From Ottelia alismoides (lineage: Eukaryota; Streptophyta; Magnoliopsida; Alismatales; Hydrocharitaceae), in NCBI GenBank assembly GCA_037367405.1, contig JAZKJV010005754.1:1-64000 (forward strand): 64,000 nucleotides of DNA, in the 5' to 3' direction. Both the position numbers and the translations under genes were made by a program. The notes beneath the pieces were generated by a model, which did no database searches, was not told the DNA's origin, and was given only the letters and a program-made list of their open reading frames with translations. Positions 43,756 through 56,211 of this stretch are shown here, in pieces; the stretch's first letter is position 1, and each line of letters starts with the position of its first letter.

Positions 43756-46115
43756 TCTCATGGTTTTGCCGATGGGAGGGAGGAGGAGGCAACTCAACCA
43801 TCGTCGGAGACCTCTTCTAGTGGTTCTTCTCCCATACTTCTCAGGCAGGTGAGCCCCTTTATTTCTTGCCTTTTCAATTCATAGGAGTAGTAGCAATTTA
43901 ATATTGCCTATAATTTCATTTGATTTTGTCTATTTTAGCGTAAAAATCTTTGTAGTTCGCTAGAGCTCTGAGCTCCAGCCTCTATTGACCCAATTTCTGA
44001 CGGTTGACTGACCCGCTGATCACGCCCACATCTTTACCCTTCCATCCTTTGTCGCCTCGACGCATCCTTCAACCTAGACCTCGCACAGATATGGGATTTA
44101 GTGCTCATTCTCTACCCTTCACCAGAGCACCTCTGTTACACCCATTTCCCCATCTTTTTGAGAAGCTAATGAGTCAAGAAGCATCACCCTCAACCCATGG
44201 GTCTTCCTATGTAGGATATGACAGAAGAGAATCCCTTGCAGGGCTTGACCGTCCTAGATTAGGAGCTCCAGGTCCTTGAGCCTGATCGAGCCTCTCGACC
44301 TCCATAGTTGAGGTCTGGACTAATTGAGACCTCAGATGGTGTGGAATCAGCCAAGGATCATTTCGTGCAGTTCAACGGTTGGGGAAAACAAGGATTCTAA
44401 AGATACCTCAGATCGAAGTTCGTCTAGACAGAGCTTCTTCCTAGTTCTTCCAGACCCTCTCTCAGCCGTTGGATGAAGAATAAGGATCCAGGTGTACAAC
44501 TGTTGTTGGATTGGTGGCCCCATCATTGTTAGAACAAGCATTGAGATCTAATCTCGACCACTTCTCAATGAAGTATCATCCATTGTCTCGTACTCAACAT
44601 GTCAACAAGTGGATCCATCTTCGTCGTCTGTCAGCATGCATATTGGGGGTATTTTGCACCTCTCTCGCCTTACTTTTTGTATTTAATAGTTAGTTTACCA
44701 ACAGTCATCTGTAATTGTAATATTTACTCAAAGGAGCCTAGATTTTTCATTTATTGCACTTTAGTCCTTTATCCGTCACCTCATGTGCATGTGCGCATAC
44801 AGAGGTGGGAATTTTCCATGGACTACCTCTAGGTATTGTGTTATTAATTAGTCTTAGAAAGTTGAACATTAGTTGTAATATTTTTTGATAATATGCATGC
44901 TTGGTTTTCTTGTTCATCTTATTTGCATTTATACCCTTGCCAGCATAGATTAAATTTTTAAATGCGAGAATATTGCATGTGTACTCATGGATTTTGCTTT
45001 GGGGTTATTAAATTGTTTGTAACTTTATAGAAATTGTAACTAGGTCCCAATATTGCAGATTTAATGTTGTACTTGTAATTCTTATTAAAAATGTCATTTT
45101 GCATCAAAAGGTCATAGGAAAATTATCTTAAGTGCCTCGAAATCTTTATTATCACATATAATTTTAGCAAGGCAATTATAAATATTTTCCTATTTAAAAA
45201 ATAAAAAACATCACATTTTCTCTTGTTTAGAATTCAAAAATTCATAAAAATTTCAAAAATTTTTGAAGAATTTAAAAAAATCATGTCTATTTATTTAGTT
45301 ATATTTTATTTTTCACCAAATATTTTTTTTTAAAAGAAAAACTCCCAAAATTTATAAAACACATAAAACTTATTAAAAATCTAAAAATTTACAGTTAAAA
45401 TCATAAAAAATATGTTTTAAGTTTCTAAATTTTCTTTGCATTATCTAGTATCTATCAAAATTGAAATTGTGCTCATCTGATTTGATAGATATTTCCTAGG
45501 CCCATTTCAAGTTCTTGTATTTTCTATTTGGTTTATTTTTTGTAATTCCTTATTTAAAAATCCACAAAAATTCTCAAAATTTATCCATAAATCGCAAAAA
45601 ATACAGGAAAAATTATAAAACCAAACAGATATTTTATCTCTAGATTTTTAAGTTTATTTATTATTTTTTAAAACCCAAAAAATCTTTTTTCCATTCCTCC
45701 TTTATATAATATACTATATATATCGTATATTTTATTTTAAATTAAAATTAAAAATTTACAAAACTAAAAACACAAAAACTAGTATAAACTAAAAATCGAT
45801 AAAAATATTTAAACATTAAAAACACAAAAAAATCCTAAGGTGTCTATTTATTTTTGTTGCTCTATCATGTGTGCTTCTTTGAGGTTCGGCCCCTAGTACT
45901 TGTATTTATACACATTTTTGGTGGGTAAAATTAGTTTTAGCTCACTTCGTTATATTGTTGATCATTATTGTAGGTTAACTATCGATTGATTTGCTTGAGT
46001 TGAGTTCCGAGAGCCTAAAGAGGCACTAATACAATAATTGCAGGATCTAACTTGTTAGACACTGCATGCCCTCCATTATCGGATGTTTGGAACCTCACTT
46101 GAGCAACTCGTCGAA

Positions 46116-46131
46116 TGGTGTTGTCAGGGAG
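46116..46131 (+). promoter_or_regulatory. G4 primer binding site, decayed
   Basis: TGGTGTTGTCAGGGAG. It aligns with the tRNA-Asp site with a three-base gap and mostly transition changes. Position right after the LTR supports it. Confidence 0.6.
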
Positions 46132-46532
46132 CATTGATTTTTGGTGCATAGAGTAGACATTTAGATTGTTTTTCCATTATTCACTTTATTGTCCAGTTAG
46201 TATTCACTCACCTATAGGATTAGCCACTAAGGACTAAATTTGATAATTCTTCCTTATACAACGAATAAAATTGATAAGATAATTGTTGTACTCTTACAAC
46301 TCATTGTGTTTAGTTGGTGAAGCAACCCTTGTTTGTGGCTTGATTGATTAGTGTAAAGTAGGACAAAATCCAAAAAAATCGTGCCTTTGTGCCTTTCTAC
46401 CTCACACCTCTTTCCTCACTTCTCTTTCTTCCTTGCTCATTTTGAGCCTTCTCAAACCCTCTTGAAATCTTCATATCCTTCATCTACTCCTCCATCATCA
46501 ATTCTCTTGTCTCACATGATGTCGCATCCATG
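46132..46532 (+). other. G4 leader and start of its first ORF
   Basis: Noncoding apart from MMSHPC at 46518, which may be the start of the G4 gag; C2 enters five codons later. Too short to classify. The bases CCATG (46528..46532) are the candidate left target duplication of C2. Confidence 0.5.
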
Positions 46533-48529
46533 TGTTGGACATGTGAGCCCACAACGAGCCATTACGTAATACATGTTATTGCGAATATCATTCCCTAATC
46601 TGAAATGAATAATAACTAATTTTCATCCCTTAGTACAATTAGGGTTATGTACCATGGCCATCTTAATGATCATACAGTTGTTGATTCAATTATTGAGTCA
46701 TAGAGGCTGGTTCTTGGATGAATATCTAAAGAGTTAGATTGAGGAATCATCAAGTACCATCAAATGAGTGTTAAGAGAGGATCTCCAGCTCGAGTAGGAT
46801 ATGGAAATCCTTTCTCACTTGGCTGATATCTGACCGACCTTCTGATACAGGTCTTCTGCATGGAAATAGAGATTCGGAGGTGTCAGACTAGTTAGGTTGA
46901 AGAGTTGACTTAACAAGATCAAGATAACCAAAGTCCTATGTCGTATGATGTCATGATATTGGCGCGCATCCTCTGACCGGAGACAGGTGTGTTACTATAA
47001 GTCTGAGTATGTACATTTGGCAGACCAATAGGTTGATGACCTAATCAAGGTCTATACACCGGCGCGTTGTTGTGCATACAAGGGAATATGAGTAATACAA
47101 TCTCTCAAAGGAATCATACAGGTTCATTTCCTGAATTGAAAGACATGAGGTCACTCATGAGATATTGGAAAGAATCAAATTCCGCGCACGGTCGTCTCGC
47201 TTCGGAAGCTTGACTGAATTTGAAAGGATTGATATATACTTTTGGAAAGTATATGATAACCACCTAGGTATGATATATGCTTTTGAAAAGTATATGATCG
47301 ATACCAACTCCCAACGATCGAATGAGAAACTTAATGATAAATCCCTGAAGTAGACAGTATAAAATTTATCTTATACTTCACGATTATTCCGGGTCTTCCA
47401 GTATGTAGGATGTACATGTATTAGGAATACCTGAGGGTGATGTGATCATAAACGGTTGTATAACCCTGACGCTTCCATTCCTAGGGAGTGATGAAATGGG
47501 TCTGGATTTTAATGACTCCTCTCAGTAGAGAAGTAATATGATCTTAGTCCAAATATTGGACATTGATAAGCTTGTGATTCAGATGCAATGAGAAGATTAG
47601 ATTTGCGGTCTTGATTTAATCAAGCATCTATGGGAGGCCCGAGATCTGGATTTGAGATGTGATCTCAATATCCAAGTCACTATACTTGGAACAATACAAT
47701 CGTCCTTTCCTTATCTCCAAGTATCCGTAGAGAAAGTGCATTATCCTTGAAAGAGTTCAGGATAATTCCATTGTTGATATATCTATCCGAGCATTGAGAA
47801 AATGGATAATTAAATGTTATTTAATTATCATGAATAACATAAATTTGATTCATATTATAAAGAGAGTTATCTTAGATAATTAAATGTGATTTGATTATCA
47901 AAGATGTGAATAATATGAATGTCATTCATATTATTTGGGCACGTGAGAATAGAGATCCAAGATGATTAAATCCAATTTAATTATCATGGATATTAATAAT
48001 GTGGATAGCACTATCCATATTAATCATATATATTATAAATGTGATTTATAATATATAAGAGAGATCAATTTGTAATTTATATTTTTTAATTAAATGTTGA
48101 TGTGAATTGGATTCACATTGGACAATTAATTGAAAATGTAATTCGCATTTTATTTTGGGTTGTCAATGTAATTCACAATTTTCCAACGGTAAGATTGCAA
48201 TATTCACAAAATAATTATTATTTATTTTTGTTGAATAATTTACAACAAGTGTTGTTGTAAATCTTGGAGATTTCCATGACATAATGTAATCTCATGAGAT
48301 ATAATGAGATTACATGTGATTGCCACCAAATCCCATATTATGGAAGGAGGCAATCTTCATTCCATAATCTCCATGATTGATTGATTTATTAATATACATT
48401 TAATCTAAATTAAATTAATTGTTGTTGATTTTTACCAACAAAAATCTTAGCCATTAAAAGAAACATAAATCATATGGAGCCAATGGATTTGTGTTATCAA
48501 TGGATTAAGATCCATGGATCCCGAAATAT

Positions 48530-48538
48530 TATAAATAG
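48530..48538 (+). promoter_or_regulatory. C2 LTR TATA box
   Basis: TATAAATAG, in register with TATAAAAG of C1. Predicted start of transcription near 48560. Confidence 0.75.
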
Positions 48539-48578
48539 AAGGGCACCCCTTGCTGTTCAAATGCTAATGAGAACATAA

Positions 48579-48624
48579 GTCTCTCTCTCTCTTTCTCTCT
48601 ACACACCCTCTCTCTCTCTCTCAC
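48579..48624. repeat. (CT)n microsatellite in C2 LTR
   Basis: Two CT runs interrupted by TTT and ACACACC, in the predicted start of the transcript; absent from the C1 LTR at the same place. Confidence 0.85.
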
Positions 48625-49103
48625 ATGGCTGTCCTCCAAGGATGCCCTAGAGAGATTCTCCATCCCCGCATCATCGTCGTTATGCTACCCGATCGTTTGC
48701 TGTTGGATCTTCGTCTATTTCAGTGTGCCTCACTTGTGAAGAAGATGTCAGATCTCATGTGTCGAGTTCAGGAGATCCACAGCTTCGATCATCAACATGG
48801 ATTGCGAGAAGCACGTGTTTCATCAACACGCTCGCAAGTGTCTCCACCGCCGGATTGGACTTGAGACAGGAGGTCTCTTCGTTTAGAGACCCTGTCGCAA
48901 CCACACTTCAAGAGTTAATTCTATTACTTGTTTGTGGTTTAGACGAAATGATCTGAGAAGTGTTCTTGGATCATGTGGTTTCGTCACATAAAATTTTCAT
49001 TTTTGATGCCTATAACAACTAGTGTGACTAGTCATTCTTGATTGTATACGATACGATCCACGTGCTTCCGTGATGTTCTTAAGGATCTCACGATATCTTC
49101 AAA

Positions 49104-49117
49104 TGGTATCAGAGCCA
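49104..49117 (+). promoter_or_regulatory. C2 primer binding site, initiator tRNA-Met
   Basis: TGGTATCAGAGCCA, two bases after the LTR, is complementary to the 3' end of plant initiator tRNA-Met, the standard copia primer. Confidence 0.93.
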
Positions 49118-50860
49118 TAGGTCAAAGATTTCAGATACGATCCATAAACCTAAGCCGACTTGGGTTCGTAAGGATTGCGAAAGTTTTATCGCATTTCATT
49201 TTCGCATATCTATTTTGTGATTATTTTAGGCACTGTTTAAATTGTTTAAATACTAAAATAAAAATTTTTATTTTGTTTCCCATTAAATAAGGAAGCCGTA
49301 GGATCTGAGTTTGCGTAATTTCGAATCCGTTTGCTCAAGATATGATCTAATTAGTGAGCATGTATCCACTGTTTCGGGGACTGCGAATCATAACATAATT
49401 AAGGAGTTATTATTGTTTAGAAACTCCTTGAAATGTGTGCAAATAACTTAGGTTCTGTTATAAATCAAATTAGCAAACTTTAGAAACTTACTTTTCTTAA
49501 TTTAGATTTAAATTGACTGAGATATATTAATTTTAGTAAGTGAGGGTCACTGCTGGAAATTACTTTCCTAATCAAGAACCTTGTGATTGTCATTTAATTA
49601 ATTGGTGAAACTAAATGATTTAATTTCCTAGAATAATTATGGATAAATATTTGTAAAATATTTGATGATAATTATTTCCTTAAATGACATTGCCTTAACC
49701 AATAATTGATTAGATATGATCTAGATCACAAATGGTTACTCAATTAACTTTCCAACAAACCTGTTGCTTGAATAGGATTTGGGATTTGTTTAGCAAATCT
49801 CATTATAATGTTATTCAAAATGTTTTGATTATTATTATATATGGTATAACTTTGGTTGAAGAACCAATTATCATCTCATGTACACAATGATCAATTTGGT
49901 ATTATCCTTTCCTGAGGTGGATATGGTGTCTAGTCGGGGAGCGTTGGGGTAGCAGGTTGCATCGTGTGCGGTTTGTCCCACTCCCGTCGGTACTGGGCAT
50001 GACAGCGGGTTGGGACTTGATAATGCAGGAGAGATCACGATATATTTTTCTAATTATTAAAATTTAAAATAATACGTATTTGAGATAATACCATATTTCA
50101 AGTAACAATAAAAGAATGTTTGTTGGATATTAATTGGATCATTAATTTAATATGATTAGATTAATTGGAATATAATTAAAATCAAAATACTCTATTATTA
50201 ATAGAGTTGTTATTTCCCTTGGAAGAATTAATTATGTGAATATGATTCATGATAATTAATTAGAATTTGAATATGATATAGAGGATCACATAAGTGACAT
50301 CCATGGTCTCCCGTCAAGGTGAAGGGTTCCGTCACCAGGGATTGTATGTAGGGACGTCTGTCAGAAGTGACAACTCCTGTATCCTAGCGCATCTGGATCG
50401 GACTCTTTGTTTCTCGAAAGAGTAAGGCCGTATGCATAGTGACCCCAATATCGGGTCCTCAAATTATTGGGGCGATATTGGATTGCACATAGCGAGTACT
50501 ATTCATGTTGATGGTTGGTTCAGTTAATGAAGGGTCAACATCGCCTTAGGGGTGGTGGGCCTTGGTGTTAATGACCGAATTGGGAATGCAAGTTGGACTT
50601 GCAAGGCGGAATATGTTCCCGCTTCTTTTTATCTGAGTTACAGGTTCCCATATTTATTGGGATGTGACAAAGATAAGGAAGGAGATCCCAGATCTTAATG
50701 AGATATGATTGTAAGTATATCTCTTACATTAAAAGTGATTAAGGGAATGAACTTTCAATGTAGACAAGGCAAGACAACTTTGATATAAAATTTTTAAATC
50801 AAAGTAAAATATATATTTATATATGTTTATGCAAATTTCTTTTTTCGGATAATCCTTCAA
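49118..50860 (+). other. C2 leader (1.7 kb)
   Basis: No ORF of interest. The second half (from about 49750) is strongly similar to the C1 leader, including the GGTGTCTAGTCGGGGAGCG word and the segment around 50290..50700. The first part cannot be compared because G1 has removed or displaced it in C1. Confidence 0.75.
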
Positions 50861-51903
50861 TAAACCCACTCAATTTTATACTCAATAATAACTGGTAAAC
50901 AATCATGGATTGGATCAATGGTCAAGATATTGTACTTGCATTTGGATACATAATGTATGTGGGTTCAATGTGCAAGTCTTCCTCATAATTATGAGGAATG
51001 ACAATTAAATAATAAACTACAACCCTAGGGTTCGTATGTCTCTACAGTCTTGATCTCTCATCGAATGTACTTTGGAAGTGACATGTCGATGATGATCGTA
51101 ATTGTCGAATAATCCTTATAAAATCTAAGAAGATGTTTTGGCATGCATATGTGCTCTTGACATTTTATCATGAATGACATGGTTCTCTGCATCATGCAGA
51201 ATGGTGGCTCTATAAGAGATGATGTATTCAAAATGTTTGAGTACCTACCTAAACCTAAATCTTTAAGAGTTAGGATGTATGTAGATATGATGAGTGTCAT
51301 TATTCTACTATCTATACTCTAGTCATTCATGAAGATTCAGAATACTCATATTGTATGAATTGAATGAAGCATGTATACATGTTGAAGTACTCTTATATTC
51401 AAATCTTTTGAATTAAACATAAGAGATCCTTTGTCTTAAGCAATATTTGTTTACAAATGAAGAGAGCGGAGTGGAAGCATGGGTTGGACCAAAGTAAGAA
51501 GGAAAGTCAAAAAGTTGATTGTACTTCTGTGACTTCCATATGACATCCAAATAGTTGGATGAGTGCCAATACTGCAATAAGATGATGTGATGATAGTATG
51601 ACTATCAAGTCTATCTAGAATCCATAGAGAAGGACTCGGATAGTGCATCGAGATAATCTACATTTAATCATTGAAAATGACTTTCTTATTTGCTAAGATC
51701 AAAATCTAAAATTGTATCTCATTCTTCTAGTAACACTTGTAATTGATTGCATATGCTTTAGAAGACTATAAATTTGATCTTAAGTTTTAATAGTCATCAA
51801 CATGGTTATTGATGCAATTGTTGCAACAATCTCTATTCGATACATAGACTTCATATTTTCAGTGGGAGAGCCATTAGTCTTTGAGAATGTCTCTATGACC
51901 TAG
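50861..51903 (+). pseudogene. C2 gag and protease remnant
   Basis: Near 50873 INPLNF and later DWINGQDIVLA correspond to MNPLTR and DWICNFDIVLF of C1, then the frame collapses into stops. CQYCNK near 51570 may be the remains of the zinc knuckle. Just before G3, GRAISL- and ENVSM-like residues align with GRVLVLEECLY of the C1 protease, so G3 entered the protease C-terminal block. Function lost. Confidence 0.65.
51899..51903 (+). repeat. G3 left target site duplication CCTAG
   Basis: CCTAG immediately before the LTR start TGATTAATCC, matched by CCTAG right after the 3' LTR. Confidence 0.93.
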
Positions 51904-54814
51904 TGATTAATCCACGATTCATCATCTCAATATCTTGATCTTAGTAAAATCTCCAAGTAAAGTCCCAAATAAATGTATATAAAATCAATAAATTAACAAA
52001 ATGACTCTTGTAAATAAAACACATTAATTATTGTATATTCGATTGAACAAAATAAATTAACAATAAAAAGCCGCAAAATTAAAGGAGTTTTTCACCTGTA
52101 AATAGCCCAAAACTTCATGGATTTTAAATAATTTCATTTCAACTCCTTTTTGGCTAATTCTTTCTCTGACTTGTTCACAAAATTGTATATAAAAATACAA
52201 AAATATAAAACAAAATTCATCTAAAATAAACACTCCTAGATCCCAAAAAGAAAGTCATAAAGTCCAAATTCCAAGCCAAATTCACGCTCCGTATGAACTT
52301 CGAGTTCACCAAACTCACTTTTAAAGTTTAAGTTAGAAAATTATCTATCCAATGGAAGTGGTTTCATTAAAATCCGAGCTAGTTTGCAAAAGTTGGGTTT
52401 TAAGACCTAGATGTACATTGTATATTATGTATATATTCATTCTTTCCTCATTTTTAATTTTATCTTTCCTAATTAATTAAAATACAAAAAAATCATGCTT
52501 GTGTTGTATTTTGATTGTAGTATTTTATTATATTTTTTATTGTATATATCTCCTATTAAAAAGACAAAAAATATAAATTAGAAAAGCAAACAAAAAGTGT
52601 ACATAGTGTTTGTCTTATTATATTCTCCTCGTTTTCTTCTCCTTTATTTTATTTTATTTTCCTTTTATTTTTCCCCATTCTCTACAATAACTTCTATTCT
52701 ACCACCAACTCCCATTCCACCCCACATTCTTCATCTAACCTCCATTCAACTCCACCAATAATCTAACCTCCATTCATCTCCACCATCTTTCTAACCTCCC
52801 TTTCTCTTCTTCTTTATCTTCATCTCTACATTCTCATTTTTGCTGATCCGCCATTCTTATAGAAAAATGAGAGAGCTTGGAATGTGGTGTCGGCGACAGT
52901 GGCTTATCATCTTCCTTAAGCGACGACCTCCTTCAGGCGAGATCCACAACGGCCATCATTGTCGTGTCCCGAGTTCCTCATCGAGCTCACTCAGCTTCTC
53001 TGATTTTTATTTCGCCAATCGGATCGAGGCGACGACAGGAGTTCAGCTTAGCTGTTGCGCAAATCCAACGAAGATTTAGGTAAGTATTCCTTCGTATTTC
53101 TCTTGTTATTTTCGTTTATCTCACATTTTGTTTCATTATTGTTTTCACCACCACCATCATTTTATCCATCATCACCATTATCCACATCCATCATCCTCTT
53201 CATCTTTCCATTTTATCATTTTTTATATACTTATTCGTTTCCTATTTTAAAAAAAATAAAAATTAAAAACCTAAAAAATAATACATAAAAAATCTAAAAA
53301 AAATATAAAAAACGGAAGGAGCAGCGGCTGTCCTCCCCACCCCTTCTTCCTCTGCCTGCCCAACGGCCAAGCCGCCGCAGCCGGCGCCGCTCCTACAGCT
53401 CCTTTTCACCGCTCCCACGAGAAGCGGCTGCAGCTCCACACAACCGCCCTCGGCCCGCCGCCGATCCGTCCAGCGGGTTGCCATCTCCCCTTTGCCTCGC
53501 GCCCTCGCCCCTAGGCTCCATCGTCGCCTGCAGTCGTGCGCCACCCTCGTGCGGTCCCCTCCGATATTCTCTCCACCAGTGGCGCCCCGCCTCTACCGCT
53601 GTCCCTTTTAGGTGCAGCATGCGTCTCCAGGAAGAAGAAGGAAAGTTGTTTTTTTTATTTTGTCTTATTATGTAAAAATTGCACTTTTTATTTATTTAGT
53701 TTTTCCAATATTCCAAAAGTGTCCCTGTGTACATGTTTGTTTGTCAAAATTTAATTTACTTTTGCACGGATACCCTTGTGTTCGCATTTTAATTTGGACC
53801 TCACTATTGCATATTTTGTTCAATGAAAAATGTCTTGATGTTGAGCAACTAGTTCTCTACCAAGTAGATGATTATTTATATTTTTCTGATTTTTGAGTAA
53901 TTATTTAAAATTGTCTAACAAAAATTCTGCATATTTTACCCAGTCTGGACTCTTAAATTGATATCTCTCACTAATTGCTCTAAAAATTCTAAAAAAAATC
54001 AGGAATATGCCTTGAAATGTGATTAAGTTATAGACCAACTTTTATGTCCATTGGAGTTGTCTTGTGCCTAAAATAAATTAAAGAGTGATATGACTATTTG
54101 ATTTTTATTTAAATCCACATACATCCTTTTCAAAAAATTTGAAGTCTCCTGAATTCCATATAAAAATATCTTTTTGAGATAATTAGCACTCTACTTAAAT
54201 TTATAATGTGGATTTATTAAGAATTATTTACTCACTATCACTCTAATTTCACTAAAAAATATTTAAAAAATTTATATATTGTCAAAAAATTCCAAAAATA
54301 TTATTGTAGCTTCCTTGCATCAGGTTTATGTATCAATAAAGTTTTCATGATTTTTGCTTACTGTTTGTGTAAAATTGTGAAAAGAACCCATAAAAAGTGT
54401 GCATTATTATTTGTTTCATTTTAATTCCTAAAAATACAAAAAAAATGTGTTTTGTGTTCCTCACTGGATTAGGAGTCTAGAAAAAATATGATTTGGCTAA
54501 ATTGGACTTATTTTCTATTAAATTTAATTCAGCCTAATGGTATGCTTTCTTAGTGACTTAATTGACCCGCATTTTGCATTGGCATTTGTATTTGCATAAA
54601 AAATTTAAAAATCCGCATTGGAAACCTAGAACTAAATTTTTGAATTAACTCCAAAGTTGTTCCTTTGCCTCCATGTGTTCGACCCCGAACTTACCCGGGA
54701 TATAAATTAAAGCCGAGACACTTTTCACAGAGATCTTCTCTCAGTTGTGATTGAATTGCTAAGTACACGTACTACAACGTGCCTAAATTAAATCATGTAT
54801 TTAGAAACCCGTCA
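51904..54814 (+). repeat. G3 5' LTR (2.9 kb)
   Basis: TGATTAATCCACGATTCATCA at the start (one change from the 3' LTR palindrome) and ACCCGTCA at the end. TATA-like word near 52857, splice donor TAG|GTAAGT at 53077..53085, GC-rich block 53310..53640. Clearly related to the G2 LTR but a distinct copy. Confidence 0.93.
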
Positions 54815-54816
54815 GA

Positions 54817-54834
54817 TGGCGCCGTTGTCGGGGA
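54817..54834 (+). promoter_or_regulatory. G3 primer binding site, tRNA-Asp
   Basis: TGGCGCCGTTGTCGGGGA, two bases after the LTR; one mismatch to the tRNA-Asp complement over its 18 bases. Confidence 0.92.
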
Positions 54835-56211
54835 GGCAAACGGCTTAGGCTTTAATTTAAAATTTTGGATTAGGATTTTCATTTACTCGGGTAGTCTGAC
54901 CCCTGAGCCACTTGTAATTAACCCATTTTTTAATTATTTCTCTGCATATTTTTGTATATATTTTGTTTTTATCTCTTAACGTAAATTTTATTTTCCTTGC
55001 GAGGGCCCGGTGGACTTGGAGTGCATCGGAGGTCGACAGACGTGACGCGCGCCGACTGCTGAAGAGCGAGGAGAATTAATTTATTTTCGAGAGCATTTTT
55101 TATTTTTATAATTATTGTGTTGTAATAATTTAGGTAATTCACCCTTTATAGCGGCTCTTGTTTGAGAGCTCGCGCTTGTATCCGGACTGAACTTTGGACC
55201 CTCTCGTGGTCGTGTGGTTGCTTGACGTAGAATAGGACTTGCACTCATGGCTCTTAGAGCAAATTTTATTAGAATATTTTATTGCTTGTGCTCGCATTTT
55301 TAGGACCACACACCACATTTAATGAGACGCACTTAGACCGCAAGTCTATTAGTCAAATTTAACTTGTTCATCACTCGCTAATAGAACTTCCTGTCTATGA
55401 ACATTTTTTTTTGTTTGCATCTCATTTAGTATAAAAATTCAATTCTACCTTGCATCCCGCATGTAGAGCACGAGGATCACTGTAAGTCTTCTGAACTAGG
55501 CATGCATCATTGATTTCACTATTTGCATCGGTTTTCTCGCTCCCCCTTGGTTTTTGAAACTTAGGTAAAATGGAAATCGGGACAGATCGTTAGGCATGCA
55601 TTGTCTGGTGGACTAATCAAGTGATAACTAAACATAAAATCGGGACTGCTAATCAGAGTTGATAAAAAAATGACTAAAACTAACACTTGTTTTGGGAGAG
55701 TAAAGCCCTCATTGTTTGTTTTACTTGCAAGTGAGAGAGAGAGAGACGAACCTAGGATAGAGCCAAGTTAGGATTTCTTACTTACTAATGGTTCTTTCTT
55801 TTTAGGAGATTAGCTACTTTTCAGTGAGGATCTACGGGTAGCTGGTAAACAGTCCGGATTTCCTTAGCAGAGTGGGAGGTTTAGAGGACGCATTAGTCCT
55901 CAAGGAACGGGTAGCCGCATTTATATGGTTTGTACTTACTCCTATACTGGCTAAAAGTAGGTCCAACTAGTCGTAAGAACTTGGCCACTTTGTAGGAAAA
56001 TACGTGCACCTAATAGCTCGTTAATCTTTCTAAGATTGTATTTATCACCAACTAAAATTGACCAGATAATTCGGCTGAACCTTTATGGCCATCATGTGTT
56101 GAGTTGGTGAAGTTGAGGGTTTGCTCTTGTGTTTGATTGTTTTATGTGTTATTCGGTGCACTTGCACGCTTTCTTCCTCGATCCGCTTCATTATCCCGTT
56201 TCCTTTCCAAG
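54835..56211 (+). other. G3 leader
   Basis: Contains CTTGCGAGGGCCCG at 54996..55009. Aligns with the G2 leader except for about 300 bp at 55720..56040, which G2 lacks or has replaced. That extra piece begins with a GAGAGAGAGAGAGA run (55734) and has no ORF. Confidence 0.75.

Larger units (their letters stand above)
41930..46113 (+). repeat. G4 5' LTR, similar to the G1 LTR
   Basis: Starts TGGTGAATCTCCATTTCATTA (compare G1 TGATGAATCTCC) and stays alignable with G1 to about 43010 and again from about 43757. The GC-rich part around 44050..44640 (AGCCGTTGGATGAAGAA) matches G1 around 10560. It ends ACTCGTCG before the primer site. About 400 bp that G1 has between these blocks are replaced by the fragment described next. 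Confidence 0.82.
41930..46532 (+). mobile_element. G4: Athila-like element inserted in the G5 gag, cut by C2
   Basis: 5' LTR of 4.2 kb (0.73 kb of it a foreign inverted fragment), a strongly decayed primer site, a short leader, and then C2 begins at about the start of the coding region (46533). The rest should lie right of the window. Its LTR resembles that of G1 most closely. Confidence 0.8.
46533..49101 (+). repeat. C2 5' LTR (2.6 kb)
   Basis: TGTTGGACATGTG at the start aligns with TGTAAGGCATGTG in C1, and ATATCTTCA at the end with AACCTTCA. The whole length aligns with C1 3' LTR 29383..31890. Contains a TATA box and a CT microsatellite just downstream. Confidence 0.9.
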
